From contig NZ_JACHNY010000011.1 of the NCBI RefSeq assembly GCF_014199625.1, positions 21,475-85,474 on the forward strand: a DNA stretch of 64,000 bases. The letters are read 5' to 3'. Position 1 is the first letter of the stretch, and each line of letters begins with the position of its first letter. Origin of the DNA: Sphingomonas abaci (GTDB lineage: Bacteria > Pseudomonadota > Alphaproteobacteria > Sphingomonadales > Sphingomonadaceae). Below are positions 26,545 to 34,601 of the stretch, piece after piece. Below the pieces are notes generated by a model that was given only the letters and a program-made list of their open reading frames with translations, was not told where the DNA came from and did not search any database. The translations under genes were made by a program, and so were the position numbers.

Positions 26545-28742
26545 CAGAATGCCTGCCCGATCGAGATGTAAAGCGCGACCTTGCCGTCGCCCGGCCGCGG
26601 GTTGAGCGGCGTCGCAACGTCGACGCGCAGCGGCCCGAAATTGGTGTAGAACCGCCCGCCGATGCCGGCGCCGAAGCGCAGGTCGGTGAAGGTCGGCAAC
26701 GCGCTGGCATAGCTGTTGCCGGCATCGACGAATGGCACGATGCCGAAATCGCCGAACCGGTAGCGCGCCTCCAGCGAGAATTCGTTGAGCGACCGGCCGC
26801 CGATCGGATTGCCGTCGGGATCCAGCGGCCCCAGCCGCTGATAGCCATAGCCGCGCACCGATCCGCCCCCGCCGCCATAATAGCGCCGCGAAGGGGCGAG
26901 GTCGTCGCGGTCGATGCCCTGGATCGATCCGGCGCGCGCGCGGCCGGCGATCACGAGGCTGTCGCTGACCGGATAATAGCCGGTCGCCTCCGCCAGCGTC
27001 CGTACATAGGGCCGCACGGCGCCACGCACCGAGGTCTCTGGCGAGACGTTGAGCTTCAGGCGATAGCCCTTGGTGGGGTTGAGCAGGCTATCCGAGCGGT
27101 CGAAGACCACCTGCCCGGGCAGCGCGGCGATGCCGAACGTGCCGCGCCGCCGCCGGCCGAGATCGAAGTCATAGACATCCTCGTTGGTGCCGATCAGCTC
27201 CGCGCCGTAGGCATAGGTAAATTTCTTCTGCCACAGCGGCGTTGAATCGTAGCTCCACCGGATCGCCAGCGTCCCGGTATAGGCGCGATAGGCGTCGTAA
27301 TTCTGGTGGCTGGCATTGGCCAGGATCTGAAATGTCCGGTCCCGCCGCCCGGCATTGGACCGGCGGAAGGTGGCGTTCAGCCCCTGTTCCTGCGTACCGA
27401 TGACCGCGGACGTGATCAGCGCCCCCTCGTCGGGCGAGAAGTTGCGGTTGATCCAGCTGGCTTCCAACCGGGTCCCCTGCCCGGTCGAATAGCCCGCGGT
27501 CGCCGCCAGCGACCGGTATTTGCCCTTGGATTGGCGGATCAGCAGGTCGACCTGCTCGGTGCCGTCGGGACCGGGCCGCCCGGTCTTTTGCGGCGCAACC
27601 GACACCGAGGAGAAGAGCCCGGTCGCGACCAGCGCATCGCGCAGATCGTCGGTCTTCTGCGCGTCGTAGAGCTGACCCGGCTTGAAGCGCGGGAACAGGT
27701 TCAGGTGATCCAGCCCGAAGACCGGATCGCCCGTCGTCACCAATTGCCCGAAGCTCGACCGGGGGCCGGTATCGACGGGCAGCGTATAGGCGCCGGTGGC
27801 CTTCGGCCCCTGGTCGTCGAGCAGGATGTCGCGGTCGCCGACCTTGACGAACGGATAGCCGTTGCGCGGCAGTTGCAGACTGACATTGGCCTCCGCGCCC
27901 TGGATGCGCGCCGCCTCGATCGGGTCGCCGATCTTCAGCGGCAGGTTGCGGCGGATCAGGTCGGGTGGCACCACCGGCCCCGCATCGATCGTGATCGACG
28001 ACAGCGTATAGAGCCGGCCGGGCGAGGCGGTGAGGATCGCGGTGAGCGGACCGCCGGGGGTGGTCGGCTGCTCGATGGTGGCGATCGCGGTGGCATCATA
28101 ATAGCCGAGCGACTTCATCAGCCGCACCGCCAGCCCCTCGTCCTCGCGGGCGCGGGCCGACACCTGCGCACCGTTCGCTGCCTTGCCCTTGCCCTCGCGC
28201 AGGGCCGAGAGCGCCTTGAATTCGTCCGTCAGGTTCAGCGCGTCCAGGCCGCGGACCACGGTCTCGTAGCGGATGTCCGGCGTCTTCGCGCCGGTCGCCG
28301 CCGCCTCGGTCTGGAGCGGCGTGGAATCGAAACTGGCCAAGGGCGTCAGCGGCTGGGTCAACGCCGGATCTTCGGGACCGACCGGCGGCAACGTGTCGCC
28401 GGTGGCGAGCGGCGTCGTGGTCGTCGGCTGGGGAAGGGGCCGCGTTGGCGGCGTCACCGGCTCCGCCATGCCATCCATCGGCCCCAGCGGGGCGTTGATG
28501 TCGCCCGACAGGGGCGGCAGCGCCGCGTCGAACTCGGCCTCGGGCACGATGGGGGCGTTGCCCTGCGGGTCGCCCTGGTCCGGCGCGACGCTTTGTCCGG
28601 CGACCGACGGCGTCGCGGCCGGCTTGGGCGCGTCGGGCCCGCGCGCGGGCGCGGTGCCCGGCTGCGACCATTGACCAAAGGCGGGAGACGTGGCGGTCAG
28701 CGCGACGGCGAGCCAATAGTGCCGGCGGGTCGAAGCAGTCAC
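26544..28742 (-). CDS. tamA: autotransporter assembly complex protein TamA (Omp85 family)
   Basis: This is an outer-membrane Omp85 protein of about 732 aa. After a signal (HYWLAVALTATSPAFGQ) comes an unusually long proline-, alanine- and glycine-rich stretch (about residues 30-150), then POTRA domains (LTAILTASPGRLYTLSSITIDAGPVVPPDLIRR, GDPIEAARIQGAEANVSLQLPRNGYPFVKVGDRDI), and the bacterial surface antigen barrel with the lid-lock motif (YGGGGGSVRGYGYQRLGP; VRGY) and a final aromatic residue (IGQAF). GTG 28742 is preferred because it gives a clean signal peptide with GGGGA 12 bp upstream; another start at 28808 would add 22 non-signal residues. It is operonic with tamB. Confidence 0.9.
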   Translation of the reverse strand: MTASTRRHYWLAVALTATSPAFGQWSQPGTAPARGPDAPKPAATPSVAGQSVAPDQGDPQGNAPIVPEAEFDAALPPLSGDINAPLGPMDGMAEPVTPPTRPLPQPTTTTPLATGDTLPPVGPEDPALTQPLTPLASFDSTPLQTEAAATGAKTPDIRYETVVRGLDALNLTDEFKALSALREGKGKAANGAQVSARAREDEGLAVRLMKSLGYYDATAIATIEQPTTPGGPLTAILTASPGRLYTLSSITIDAGPVVPPDLIRRNLPLKIGDPIEAARIQGAEANVSLQLPRNGYPFVKVGDRDILLDDQGPKATGAYTLPVDTGPRSSFGQLVTTGDPVFGLDHLNLFPRFKPGQLYDAQKTDDLRDALVATGLFSSVSVAPQKTGRPGPDGTEQVDLLIRQSKGKYRSLAATAGYSTGQGTRLEASWINRNFSPDEGALITSAVIGTQEQGLNATFRRSNAGRRDRTFQILANASHQNYDAYRAYTGTLAIRWSYDSTPLWQKKFTYAYGAELIGTNEDVYDFDLGRRRRGTFGIAALPGQVVFDRSDSLLNPTKGYRLKLNVSPETSVRGAVRPYVRTLAEATGYYPVSDSLVIAGRARAGSIQGIDRDDLAPSRRYYGGGGGSVRGYGYQRLGPLDPDGNPIGGRSLNEFSLEARYRFGDFGIVPFVDAGNSYASALPTFTDLRFGAGIGGRFYTNFGPLRVDVATPLNPRPGDGKVALYISIGQAF

Positions 28743-28875
28743 GCGATCATCATTCCCCTTTGCGGGACGATCGGTTGTGACCTGCCCCCAACATTCGTCC
28801 CAACGCACCGGATCGGTCAGGGTTTCGTCACGGTCGCGAAATCATCCCGCGATGCGGAAAGGATGCTGACATGGT

Positions 28876-29304
28876 TCACGGCCGTTGCGGCGCGCAGCCG
28901 ATCATGCCGGCGACCGGCAGCACCACGGCATCCGCCCCGTCGCGCTGGACGGTCAGCGTCGCCTCCGGCACGCCGCCGCCATCGGTCAGGTCGGCGCGGG
29001 TGGCGAAGCTCAGGTCGAGCGCGGCCATCACCCCGCCCTGGCGATAGACGCCACGCGTCGGCAAGCCGAAGCCGCCGGGGCCGGTCCGGCTCTCCTGGGG
29101 CAGGTCCATCACCTTGCCGTCGATGACCAGCCGCACGCTCGCCGGATCGGCGGTGACCATGGTCGCCAGCGATCGATCCTGGAGACTCCAGAGATAGGCG
29201 GCGCAACCCCGGGCAGGCAGCGCCTGTGGCGGCAGCTTGCCGGGCATCGGCGCGGTGGCGGTGGCGGCCTGCATCAGCACGGCCAGCAGGGGGACGGCGA
29301 TCAT
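28876..29304 (-). CDS. small exported protein of unknown function
   Basis: This is a 142-aa protein with a signal-like N terminus (MIAVPLLAVLMQAATATAPMPG). The mature part is a single domain with two cysteines (RGCAAYLWSL and GMIGCAPQRP) that could pair. It is coupled to the prepilin peptidase by an ATGA overlap, so it may belong to the same type II secretion or pilus unit, but no pseudopilin motif is seen. The family is unrecognised. Confidence 0.7.
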   Translation of the reverse strand: MIAVPLLAVLMQAATATAPMPGKLPPQALPARGCAAYLWSLQDRSLATMVTADPASVRLVIDGKVMDLPQESRTGPGGFGLPTRGVYRQGGVMAALDLSFATRADLTDGGGVPEATLTVQRDGADAVVLPVAGMIGCAPQRP

Positions 29305-30059
29305 GCCAGCGCCCCTATCATCATCAGCCAGGCGGGATAAGCCGCCATCGCCAGCAGCGTGCCGAAGGGCAGCGCGTCGTCGGCCGCCATCGGCCGCCCC
29401 GCCAGCCGCCGCGCCACCACCACGCCCAGGCCGATCAGCGCCGCGACCAGCAGCACCGCCGGCAGCATCCGCCAGCCGAGCCACAATCCGATCGCGCCGA
29501 ACAGCTTGGGGTCGCCACCCCCCATCCCCTCGCGCCCGCGCCACCGGCGATAGCCCGCCGCGATCGCCCACAACAGGCCGAAGCCGAGCGCGCCGCCGAC
29601 CAGCCGGTCGGCCATCGGCGGCGGGACGTCCGCCATCGCGCCGAGTATCCCGATCGCCGCCAGCAGCCCGGTCAACCGGTCGGGCAGCCAGAAGGCGCGC
29701 CAGTCGAGCGCCGCCAGCGCCAGCAGCAGCCAGCCGAACGCCGCCCCCGCCATCCCCGCCGCGCCCGGCGCGACCAAGCCGGCCGAAACGCCGATCGCCA
29801 GCGCCGCCGCCTCCATCTGCCAGTGAATCGGATCGATCGCCGCGCCGCAGCTCCGGCAGCGGCCACGTTGCCACAGAGCGCTCAACAGCGGCACCAGCTC
29901 GACCGCGCGAAGCGTGCGCCCGCAGCCGTCGCAAGCCGATCGTCCGCTCGCGACCGACCGCCCCTGGGGCCAACGGACGACCAGAGCCCCGATGAAGCTG
30001 CCCAGGATCAGCCCCAGGCCGCCGAGCAGCGTCGCCCCCAGGCCGGGCGACCAGAGCAG
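29301..30059 (-). CDS. A24-family prepilin peptidase, apparently CTG-started
   Basis: This membrane aspartic peptidase cleaves and methylates type IV pilins or type II secretion pseudopilins. The frame carries the whole family pattern: GSFIGALVVRWPQGRSV, the first zinc pair CDGC, VPLLSALWQRGRC with the second pair CRSC, LALAALDWRAFWLPDRLTG with the first catalytic Asp, and GREGMGGGDPKLFGAIGLWLG with the GGGD catalytic motif. The only ATG/GTG/TTG in frame is GTG 29894, which would cut off the first membrane helix and CDGC. The homology extends to CTG 30059, two codons after the stop of a 28-codon ORF, so CTG is the proposed start (252 aa, normal length). The start is uncertain. Confidence 0.78.
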   Translation of the reverse strand: MLWSPGLGATLLGGLGLILGSFIGALVVRWPQGRSVASGRSACDGCGRTLRAVELVPLLSALWQRGRCRSCGAAIDPIHWQMEAAALAIGVSAGLVAPGAAGMAGAAFGWLLLALAALDWRAFWLPDRLTGLLAAIGILGAMADVPPPMADRLVGGALGFGLLWAIAAGYRRWRGREGMGGGDPKLFGAIGLWLGWRMLPAVLLVAALIGLGVVVARRLAGRPMAADDALPFGTLLAMAAYPAWLMMIGALA

Positions 30060-30185
30060 TGGATCAGTGATCGGCCTTGCGGACCAGATAGCGATAGACC
30101 CCGAACAGAGCGACGCCGACCGGCGTGATGTCCCCGCCTACCCAGCGCATGAACCTTCGACAAGGTCGCGGCCCTAGCCCCCGTC

Positions 30186-30218
30186 GGTGGCGGGGCGGTG
30201 GCGGGGCGGTGGCGAGCG
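30186..30218 (+). repeat. 11-bp G-rich tandem repeat
   Basis: GGTGGCGGGGC occurs twice in tandem (30186-30196, 30197-30207), followed by a third degenerate unit (GGTGGCGAGCG). The run of G tracts could fold as a G-quadruplex on the plus strand. It lies 130-165 bp upstream of the thiolase gene. Confidence 0.6.
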
Positions 30219-30349
30219 GGCTGGCGGGCGGGACGGCGAGCGACTATGGCGGGGAAGCCGCATCGTCGGCGAGGCCAGCCGCCATGGCCGGCCCGCGTCG
30301 CCCGATCTGCCAACGAAACGCGTCGATACAGAATTTTATGGAGAGTAGC

Positions 30350-31558
30350 ATGGCCAGTGCGCCCGCCCCCCTGTCGGCCGCCGACCCGATCGTCATCCTG
30401 TCCTATGCCCGGACGCCGATGGGCTCGTTCCAGGGCAGCCTGTCCGGCGCCAGCGCGACCCAGCTCGGCGCGGCAGCCGTACGCGGCGCGGTCGAGCGGG
30501 CCGGCGTCGCGGCATCGGCGGTGGAGCGCATCTATATGGGTTGTGTGCTGCCCGCGGGCCTTGGCCAGGCTCCGGCGCGCCAGGCGGCAATCGGCGCGGG
30601 GCTCGGCACGCATGTCGAGGCGACCACGGTCAACAAGATGTGCGGATCGGGAATGCAGGCCGCGATCATGGGAGCGGAAGCGCTGGCGGCCGGATCGGTC
30701 GACCTGCTGGTCGCGGGCGGCATGGAGAGCATGACCAACGCCCCCTATCTGATGACCAAGCATCGCGGCGGCGCGCGCATCGGCCACGACCGCATCCTCG
30801 ACCATATGATGCTCGACGGGCTGGAGGATGCCTATGACCCCGGCCGCGCCATGGGCAATTTCGCCGAGGAGATCGCCCGCGAATACCAGTTCACCCGGCA
30901 GGCCATGGACGATTACGCCATCGCCTCGCTGACCCGCGCGCAACAGGCCCAGGCGAGCGGCGCGTTCGACCGCGAGATCGTGCCCGTCGAGGTCGCCGGC
31001 CGCAAGGGCAGCACGACCGTCGCGCTGGACGAACAGCCCGCGCGCGGCGACGTCGCCAAGATCCCGACGCTGAAGGCCGCCTTCGCCCAGGACGGCGCAA
31101 TCACCGCCGCCAACTCCTCCTCCATTTCGGACGGCGCGGCGGCCCTGGTGATGACGCGACAGTCGGTCGCCGACCGGTTAGGCCTGTCGCCGGTCGCTCG
31201 CGTCGTTGCGATGGGCGCCCATGCCCATGCGCCGGCGCGGTTCAGCACCGCCCCGGTCGACGCGATCCGCAAGACGCTGGACAAGGCCGGCTGGTCGACC
31301 GGGTCGGTCGACCTGTTCGAGGTCAACGAGGCCTTCGCCGTCGTCGCGATGATCGCGATGCGCGACTTGGGCCTGTCGCACGACCGGTTGAACATCCATG
31401 GCGGAGCCTGTGCGCTGGGCCATCCGATCGGCGCGTCTGGCGCAAGGGTGCTGGCCACCCTGTTGTCGGCCCTTGAGACGACCGGCGGTCGGCGCGGCAT
31501 GGCCAGTCTGTGCATCGGCGGCGGCGAAGCCACGGCGGTGGCCGTGGAACGTCTTTGA
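30350..31558 (+). CDS. acetyl-CoA C-acetyltransferase (thiolase II family)
   Basis: This 402-aa cytoplasmic enzyme condenses two acetyl-CoA to acetoacetyl-CoA or runs the reverse reaction. Active-site residues are visible: nucleophile C98 in VNKMCGSGMQA, H358 in GGACALGHPIGASGAR, and C388 in CIGGGEA. VEVAGRKG and SISDGAAALVM are family features. ATG 30350 is chosen because GGAGAG lies 4 bp before it; an ATG four codons upstream would overlap that site. It stands alone, so whether it serves PHB, ketone-body or acyl degradation is open. Confidence 0.93.
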   Translation: MASAPAPLSAADPIVILSYARTPMGSFQGSLSGASATQLGAAAVRGAVERAGVAASAVERIYMGCVLPAGLGQAPARQAAIGAGLGTHVEATTVNKMCGSGMQAAIMGAEALAAGSVDLLVAGGMESMTNAPYLMTKHRGGARIGHDRILDHMMLDGLEDAYDPGRAMGNFAEEIAREYQFTRQAMDDYAIASLTRAQQAQASGAFDREIVPVEVAGRKGSTTVALDEQPARGDVAKIPTLKAAFAQDGAITAANSSSISDGAAALVMTRQSVADRLGLSPVARVVAMGAHAHAPARFSTAPVDAIRKTLDKAGWSTGSVDLFEVNEAFAVVAMIAMRDLGLSHDRLNIHGGACALGHPIGASGARVLATLLSALETTGGRRGMASLCIGGGEATAVAVERL

Positions 31559-31617
31559 CCCTGAAAATATCCCCGCCTTTTGCCCCGCATTAACCATTCG
31601 CCGCATAGAAGGAGCAT

Positions 31618-31674
31618 ATGGGCCGAGCGCCGCTTGACGATCCGCCCGACGCGGGCGAACGGCGGCGCGGCTAA
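31618..31674 (+). CDS. possible 18-aa leader ORF
   Basis: ATG 31618 follows GAAGGAG with a 3-bp gap and opens an 18-codon ORF (MGRAPLDDPPDAGERRRG) that stops 11 bp before the next gene. A TTAACCAT half-site (31590-31597) resembling CtrA half-boxes lies just upstream. It could be an upstream ORF affecting translation of the following membrane protein, or a chance ORF. Confidence 0.3.
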   Translation: MGRAPLDDPPDAGERRRG

Positions 31675-31685
31675 CGAGGGTGTAT

Positions 31686-31901
31686 ATGGTGTTCAACGTG
31701 TTGCTGATGGCCTATGCCGTCATTGTCAGCTTCGTCCTGTCGACCGCCAGCCGCCGCCGTCGCGAGGCGCGGCCGCTGGGGCGCGCGGTGCAGACCGCCG
31801 GGCAGCTCGCCTATGGCACCTCCGTCACCTTCGCCCTGCTCTGCGTCGGCTGGGCGTGCATGATCTATCTGGGCGCAACGCCCGCGCCCGTCCTGTCCTG
31901 A
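31686..31901 (+). CDS. small two-helix membrane protein
   Basis: This is a 71-aa protein with two hydrophobic segments (VFNVLLMAYAVIVSFVLSTA and YGTSVTFALLCVGWACMIYLGA) separated by a basic loop (SRRRREARPLGR). Both segments are long enough to span the membrane. The ATG is placed at 31686 because CGAGGG lies 5 bp upstream; the GTG at 31680 would overlap that site. No family or function is recognised. Confidence 0.7.
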   Translation: MVFNVLLMAYAVIVSFVLSTASRRRREARPLGRAVQTAGQLAYGTSVTFALLCVGWACMIYLGATPAPVLS

Positions 31902-31929
31902 TCACAGCGTACGGACGCCGCGTCCGGCC

Positions 31930-32424
31930 TTACGGCAGGATTTCGGTGGCCTCTACGCCCCACAGGCTTCCCACCTCGACATAGCCGGCGCGCCCCTTCA
32001 CGTCGAAGCGGCACCAGCCATGGCCGCAGTCGCCGATCCGCCCGACCACGCCGGGCGCGGCCCGCCAGGCGATCGCCGCGCGCTCGGCCGGTTGCAGCCG
32101 CATCGGCACCGGGTCCGACCCGGTGACGACGGCCGTTCGGGTCAGCCGCAGCAGATTGCCCTGCATCCAGCCCTCGGCGCCATCCTGGTCGCGGACCCGC
32201 CGCCATTCCTTGAACACGCCCACGACCTGGATCGGCAGGCCGGCGCGCTGGTAGAGCCAGTTCGCCGGATAGGTCCGCGCCGGGCCGGTCCGCATCCGTG
32301 CCTGGCCCGGCCCGATCGACGCCCAATAGGGCACCCGTCGCTTCTCCGGCGCGGCGGCTGCCGGATCGCTGGCGACGAGCGCGGAAGGCAGGACGGCGAG
32401 CAGCGCGGCGATCGCGAAACGCAT
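31930..32424 (-). CDS. exported SH3-domain protein
   Basis: This 164-aa protein has a signal peptide (MRFAIAALLAVLPSALVASDPAAAA) and bacterial SH3-like segments: ARMRTGPARTYPANWLYQRAGLPIQVVGVFKEWRRVRDQDGAEGWMQGNLL, then a second, weaker copy (PMRLQPAERAAIAWRAAPGVVGRIGDCGHGWCRFDVKGRAGYVEVGSLWG). Such periplasmic SH3 proteins usually bind peptidoglycan or peptides. It is divergent from the dehydrogenase at 32549. The family assignment is good; the role is unknown. Confidence 0.85.
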   Translation of the reverse strand: MRFAIAALLAVLPSALVASDPAAAAPEKRRVPYWASIGPGQARMRTGPARTYPANWLYQRAGLPIQVVGVFKEWRRVRDQDGAEGWMQGNLLRLTRTAVVTGSDPVPMRLQPAERAAIAWRAAPGVVGRIGDCGHGWCRFDVKGRAGYVEVGSLWGVEATEILP

Positions 32425-32548
32425 GACAGAAGTTCCTCAAGGCGAGGCCCCTCCTTTCACGGGGCGCGTTCCGGATCAACCGTCTCGACCGCGCGACGCG
32501 CGCCATGCGGACGTTGACGCCGCCCGCCGCCTCCGCCAATCCCATGCC

Positions 32549-33559
32549 ATGGCCGATCCGCACCCCGACACGCGACGATGCCTCCGCCCCCGGGTGATCG
32601 TCACCCGCGAACTGCCGGACCAGGTCGAGGCGCGCATGAAGGCACTGTTCGACACGGTGCCGAGCGACGACGACAGCAAATGGTCGGCCGAACGGCTCCG
32701 TGACGCGGTCGCCGCGTGCGACGTGCTGGTGCCCACCGTAACCGATGCGATCGACGCCGCCCTGATCGCCGCCGCCGGGCCACGCCTGAAACTGATCGCC
32801 AATTTCGGCGCGGGGGTGAACCATATCGATCTCGCCGCCGCCCGTGCGCGCGGCATCCTGGTCACCAACACCCCCGGCGTGCTGACCGAGGATACCGCCG
32901 ACCTGACCATGGCGCTGATCGTCTCCGTCCCGCGCCGGCTCGCGGAGGGCGAGAAGCTGGTCCGCTCGGGCGAATGGGCCGGGTGGAGTCCGAGCGGGAT
33001 GCTCGGCCACCGGATCGGCGGCAAGGCGCTGGGAATCATCGGCATGGGCCGTATCGGCCAGGCGGTCGCGGCGCGCGCCCGCGCGTTCGGCCTGGCCATC
33101 CATTATCACAACCGCCATCGTCTGCCCGCCGTGCTGGAGGCGCAGCTCGGCGCGACCTGGCACGCCGATCTGGATGCGCTGCTCGCGACGGCAGACATCG
33201 TGACCGTCCATACGCCGCTCAACGCCGACAGCCATATGCTGCTCGACCGGCGGCGGATCGAGCTGATGCGCCCCCACGTCTTCCTGATCAACGCGAGCCG
33301 GGGCGGCATCGTCGACGAGGAGGCGTTGGTCGACTCGCTGGAGCAGGGCCGGCTCGCCGGCGCGGGCCTGGACGTCTGGGAGCATGAACCGCGCATCGAC
33401 CCACGCCTGCTCGCCCTCCCCAACGTGGTGATGACGCCGCATATGGGCTCGGCGACCTATGAGGGCCGGGTGGCGAGCGGCGAGAAGGTGATCCAGAACA
33501 TTCGCGCCTGGGCCGATGGCCACCGCCCGCCCGACCAAGTGCTGGAGGGTTGGCGGTAG
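32549..33559 (+). CDS. D-2-hydroxyacid dehydrogenase (glyoxylate reductase type)
   Basis: This 336-aa NAD(P)-dependent enzyme probably reduces glyoxylate or hydroxypyruvate. Motifs are GKALGIIGMGRIGQAVAARARAFG (nucleotide-binding), INASRGGIVDEEALV (catalytic Arg), GLDVWEHEP (Glu) and TPHMGSATYEGR (His). The N-terminal PRVIVTRELPDQVEARMKALF is the start seen in the GyaR/GhrB group. ATG 32549 gives a short 15-residue leader before the fold; upstream in-frame sequence lies in the promoter region of the divergent SH3 gene. Confidence 0.9.
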   Translation: MADPHPDTRRCLRPRVIVTRELPDQVEARMKALFDTVPSDDDSKWSAERLRDAVAACDVLVPTVTDAIDAALIAAAGPRLKLIANFGAGVNHIDLAAARARGILVTNTPGVLTEDTADLTMALIVSVPRRLAEGEKLVRSGEWAGWSPSGMLGHRIGGKALGIIGMGRIGQAVAARARAFGLAIHYHNRHRLPAVLEAQLGATWHADLDALLATADIVTVHTPLNADSHMLLDRRRIELMRPHVFLINASRGGIVDEEALVDSLEQGRLAGAGLDVWEHEPRIDPRLLALPNVVMTPHMGSATYEGRVASGEKVIQNIRAWADGHRPPDQVLEGWR

Positions 33560-33637
33560 TTTCGCAGGCGGAACGCCGGGAACGATGCCGTTTGATCGGG
33601 ATTAACGCGGGCACCCCCGGAAGAAAAGGAGTGCCTC

Positions 33638-33829
33638 ATGAAGAACTTGTTTGTCGGTAGCGCCCTGTTGGCCGCGGCCCTGTCGATGTCGGCCTGTTCG
33701 ACGCTGCGCGGAGCCGCGATCGGCGGCGCCGGCGGCGCGGGCGTCGCAGCGGCGACGGGCGGCAGCGTCGAGAAGGGCGCCGCGGTTGGCGGCACGGCGG
33801 GTGCGGTGGTCGGCACGGTCGCGGACTGA
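33638..33829 (+). CDS. small glycine-rich lipoprotein
   Basis: This 63-aa lipoprotein has a signal MKNLFVGSALLAAALSMSAC with the lipobox SMSAC at residues 16-20. The mature part is almost only Gly/Ala (GGAGGAGVAAATGGSVEKGAAVGGTAGAVVG), a glycine-zipper pattern that may insert in a membrane. AAAGGAG at 33625-33631 supports the start. Codon use fits the neighbours. Similar osmotically inducible small lipoproteins exist, but function is not assigned. Confidence 0.8.
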   Translation: MKNLFVGSALLAAALSMSACSTLRGAAIGGAGGAGVAAATGGSVEKGAAVGGTAGAVVGTVAD

Positions 33830-33851
33830 GACTCGCCGGATCACGGAACGG

Positions 33852-33875
33852 GTTCCCCGGCGACGGCCGGGGAAC
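33852..33875. repeat. GC hairpin between convergent genes
   Basis: GTTCCCCGGC and GCCGGGGAAC form a perfect 10-bp stem around GACG, between the lipoprotein gene and the converging GATase gene. There is no T run. The arms resemble the ends of the dispersed repeats and the hairpin at 44151-44175. Confidence 0.6.
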
Positions 33876-33895
33876 GGCTAAGTCCAACGCCGATC

Positions 33896-34594
33896 CTACA
33901 ACCCGCCCAGCCAGTCGGCGATCATCCGCCGGCCTGCCGCCACGGCCGGCGGGCCCAATCGCCGGTGATCCTCCACCAGCCGGTCGGCGGTCTGCCCGGC
34001 GCTGGCGACATAGTCCCGCCCTTCTTCTAGCCAAATGTCGAAACGTGGGTCCTCGCCCATTTCGGCATGGAACTGCAGGGCAAGCACGCGTGGGCCGACG
34101 GCGAAGGCCTGGTTGCAATAGCCCTCGGTCGAGGCGAGCCGCACGGCGCCTTCGGGCAGGGTGAAGGTGTCGCCATGCCAGTGCAGCACCTCGGTCCCCG
34201 CCAGCGCGGCGAGCGGCGACGCCGCCCCGGCCGGTGTGAGGTGCAAGGGCGCAAAGCCGACTTCCCGCGCCGGCCCCGGATAGACCCGCGCGCCCAGCGC
34301 CGCCGCGATCATCTGGCTGCCCAGGCAGATGCCCAACGTCGGCAGCCCGGCCGCCATCCGTCGTCCGATCGCCGCCACTTCCGGCACGATCCAGGGATGA
34401 CTGCCGGTCTCGTAGACGCCCATCGGGCCGCCCATCACGATCAGCAGGTCGGCCGAATCGAGTACGCCCCCGGCAAAATCGGCGCTGTCCGCCGCCTGCC
34501 ATTCCAGCGCATAGCCCGCCGCCTCGATCGGCGCGCGATACCCCGCCGCGCCTTCATATTCGACATGGCGGAGGATCAATGCGCGCTTGGCCAC
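33896..34594 (-). CDS. class I glutamine amidotransferase-like protein
   Basis: This is a 232-aa stand-alone GATase domain. The nucleophilic cysteine lies in GICLGSQM, and the histidine of the triad in ALQFHAEM. LLIVMGGPMGVYE and GYRAPIEAAGYALEW fit the GMP-synthase-like subgroup rather than a synthase subunit. A GTG start (34594) follows GGGGGAC inside the end of the upstream nitronate monooxygenase gene, with a 7-bp gap between the genes, so they are likely co-transcribed. The nitrogen acceptor is unknown. Confidence 0.86.
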   Translation of the reverse strand: MAKRALILRHVEYEGAAGYRAPIEAAGYALEWQAADSADFAGGVLDSADLLIVMGGPMGVYETGSHPWIVPEVAAIGRRMAAGLPTLGICLGSQMIAAALGARVYPGPAREVGFAPLHLTPAGAASPLAALAGTEVLHWHGDTFTLPEGAVRLASTEGYCNQAFAVGPRVLALQFHAEMGEDPRFDIWLEEGRDYVASAGQTADRLVEDHRRLGPPAVAAGRRMIADWLGGL

Positions 34595-34601
34595 GATGCG
34601 G

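Noticed and set aside
30064..30150. 28-codon ORF before the prepilin peptidase (MRWVGGDITPVGVALFG...)
   Set aside because: The ribosome-binding site is weak (GAAGG only 3 bp away) and no family is recognised. It is mentioned only as a possible re-initiation partner for the peptidase start.
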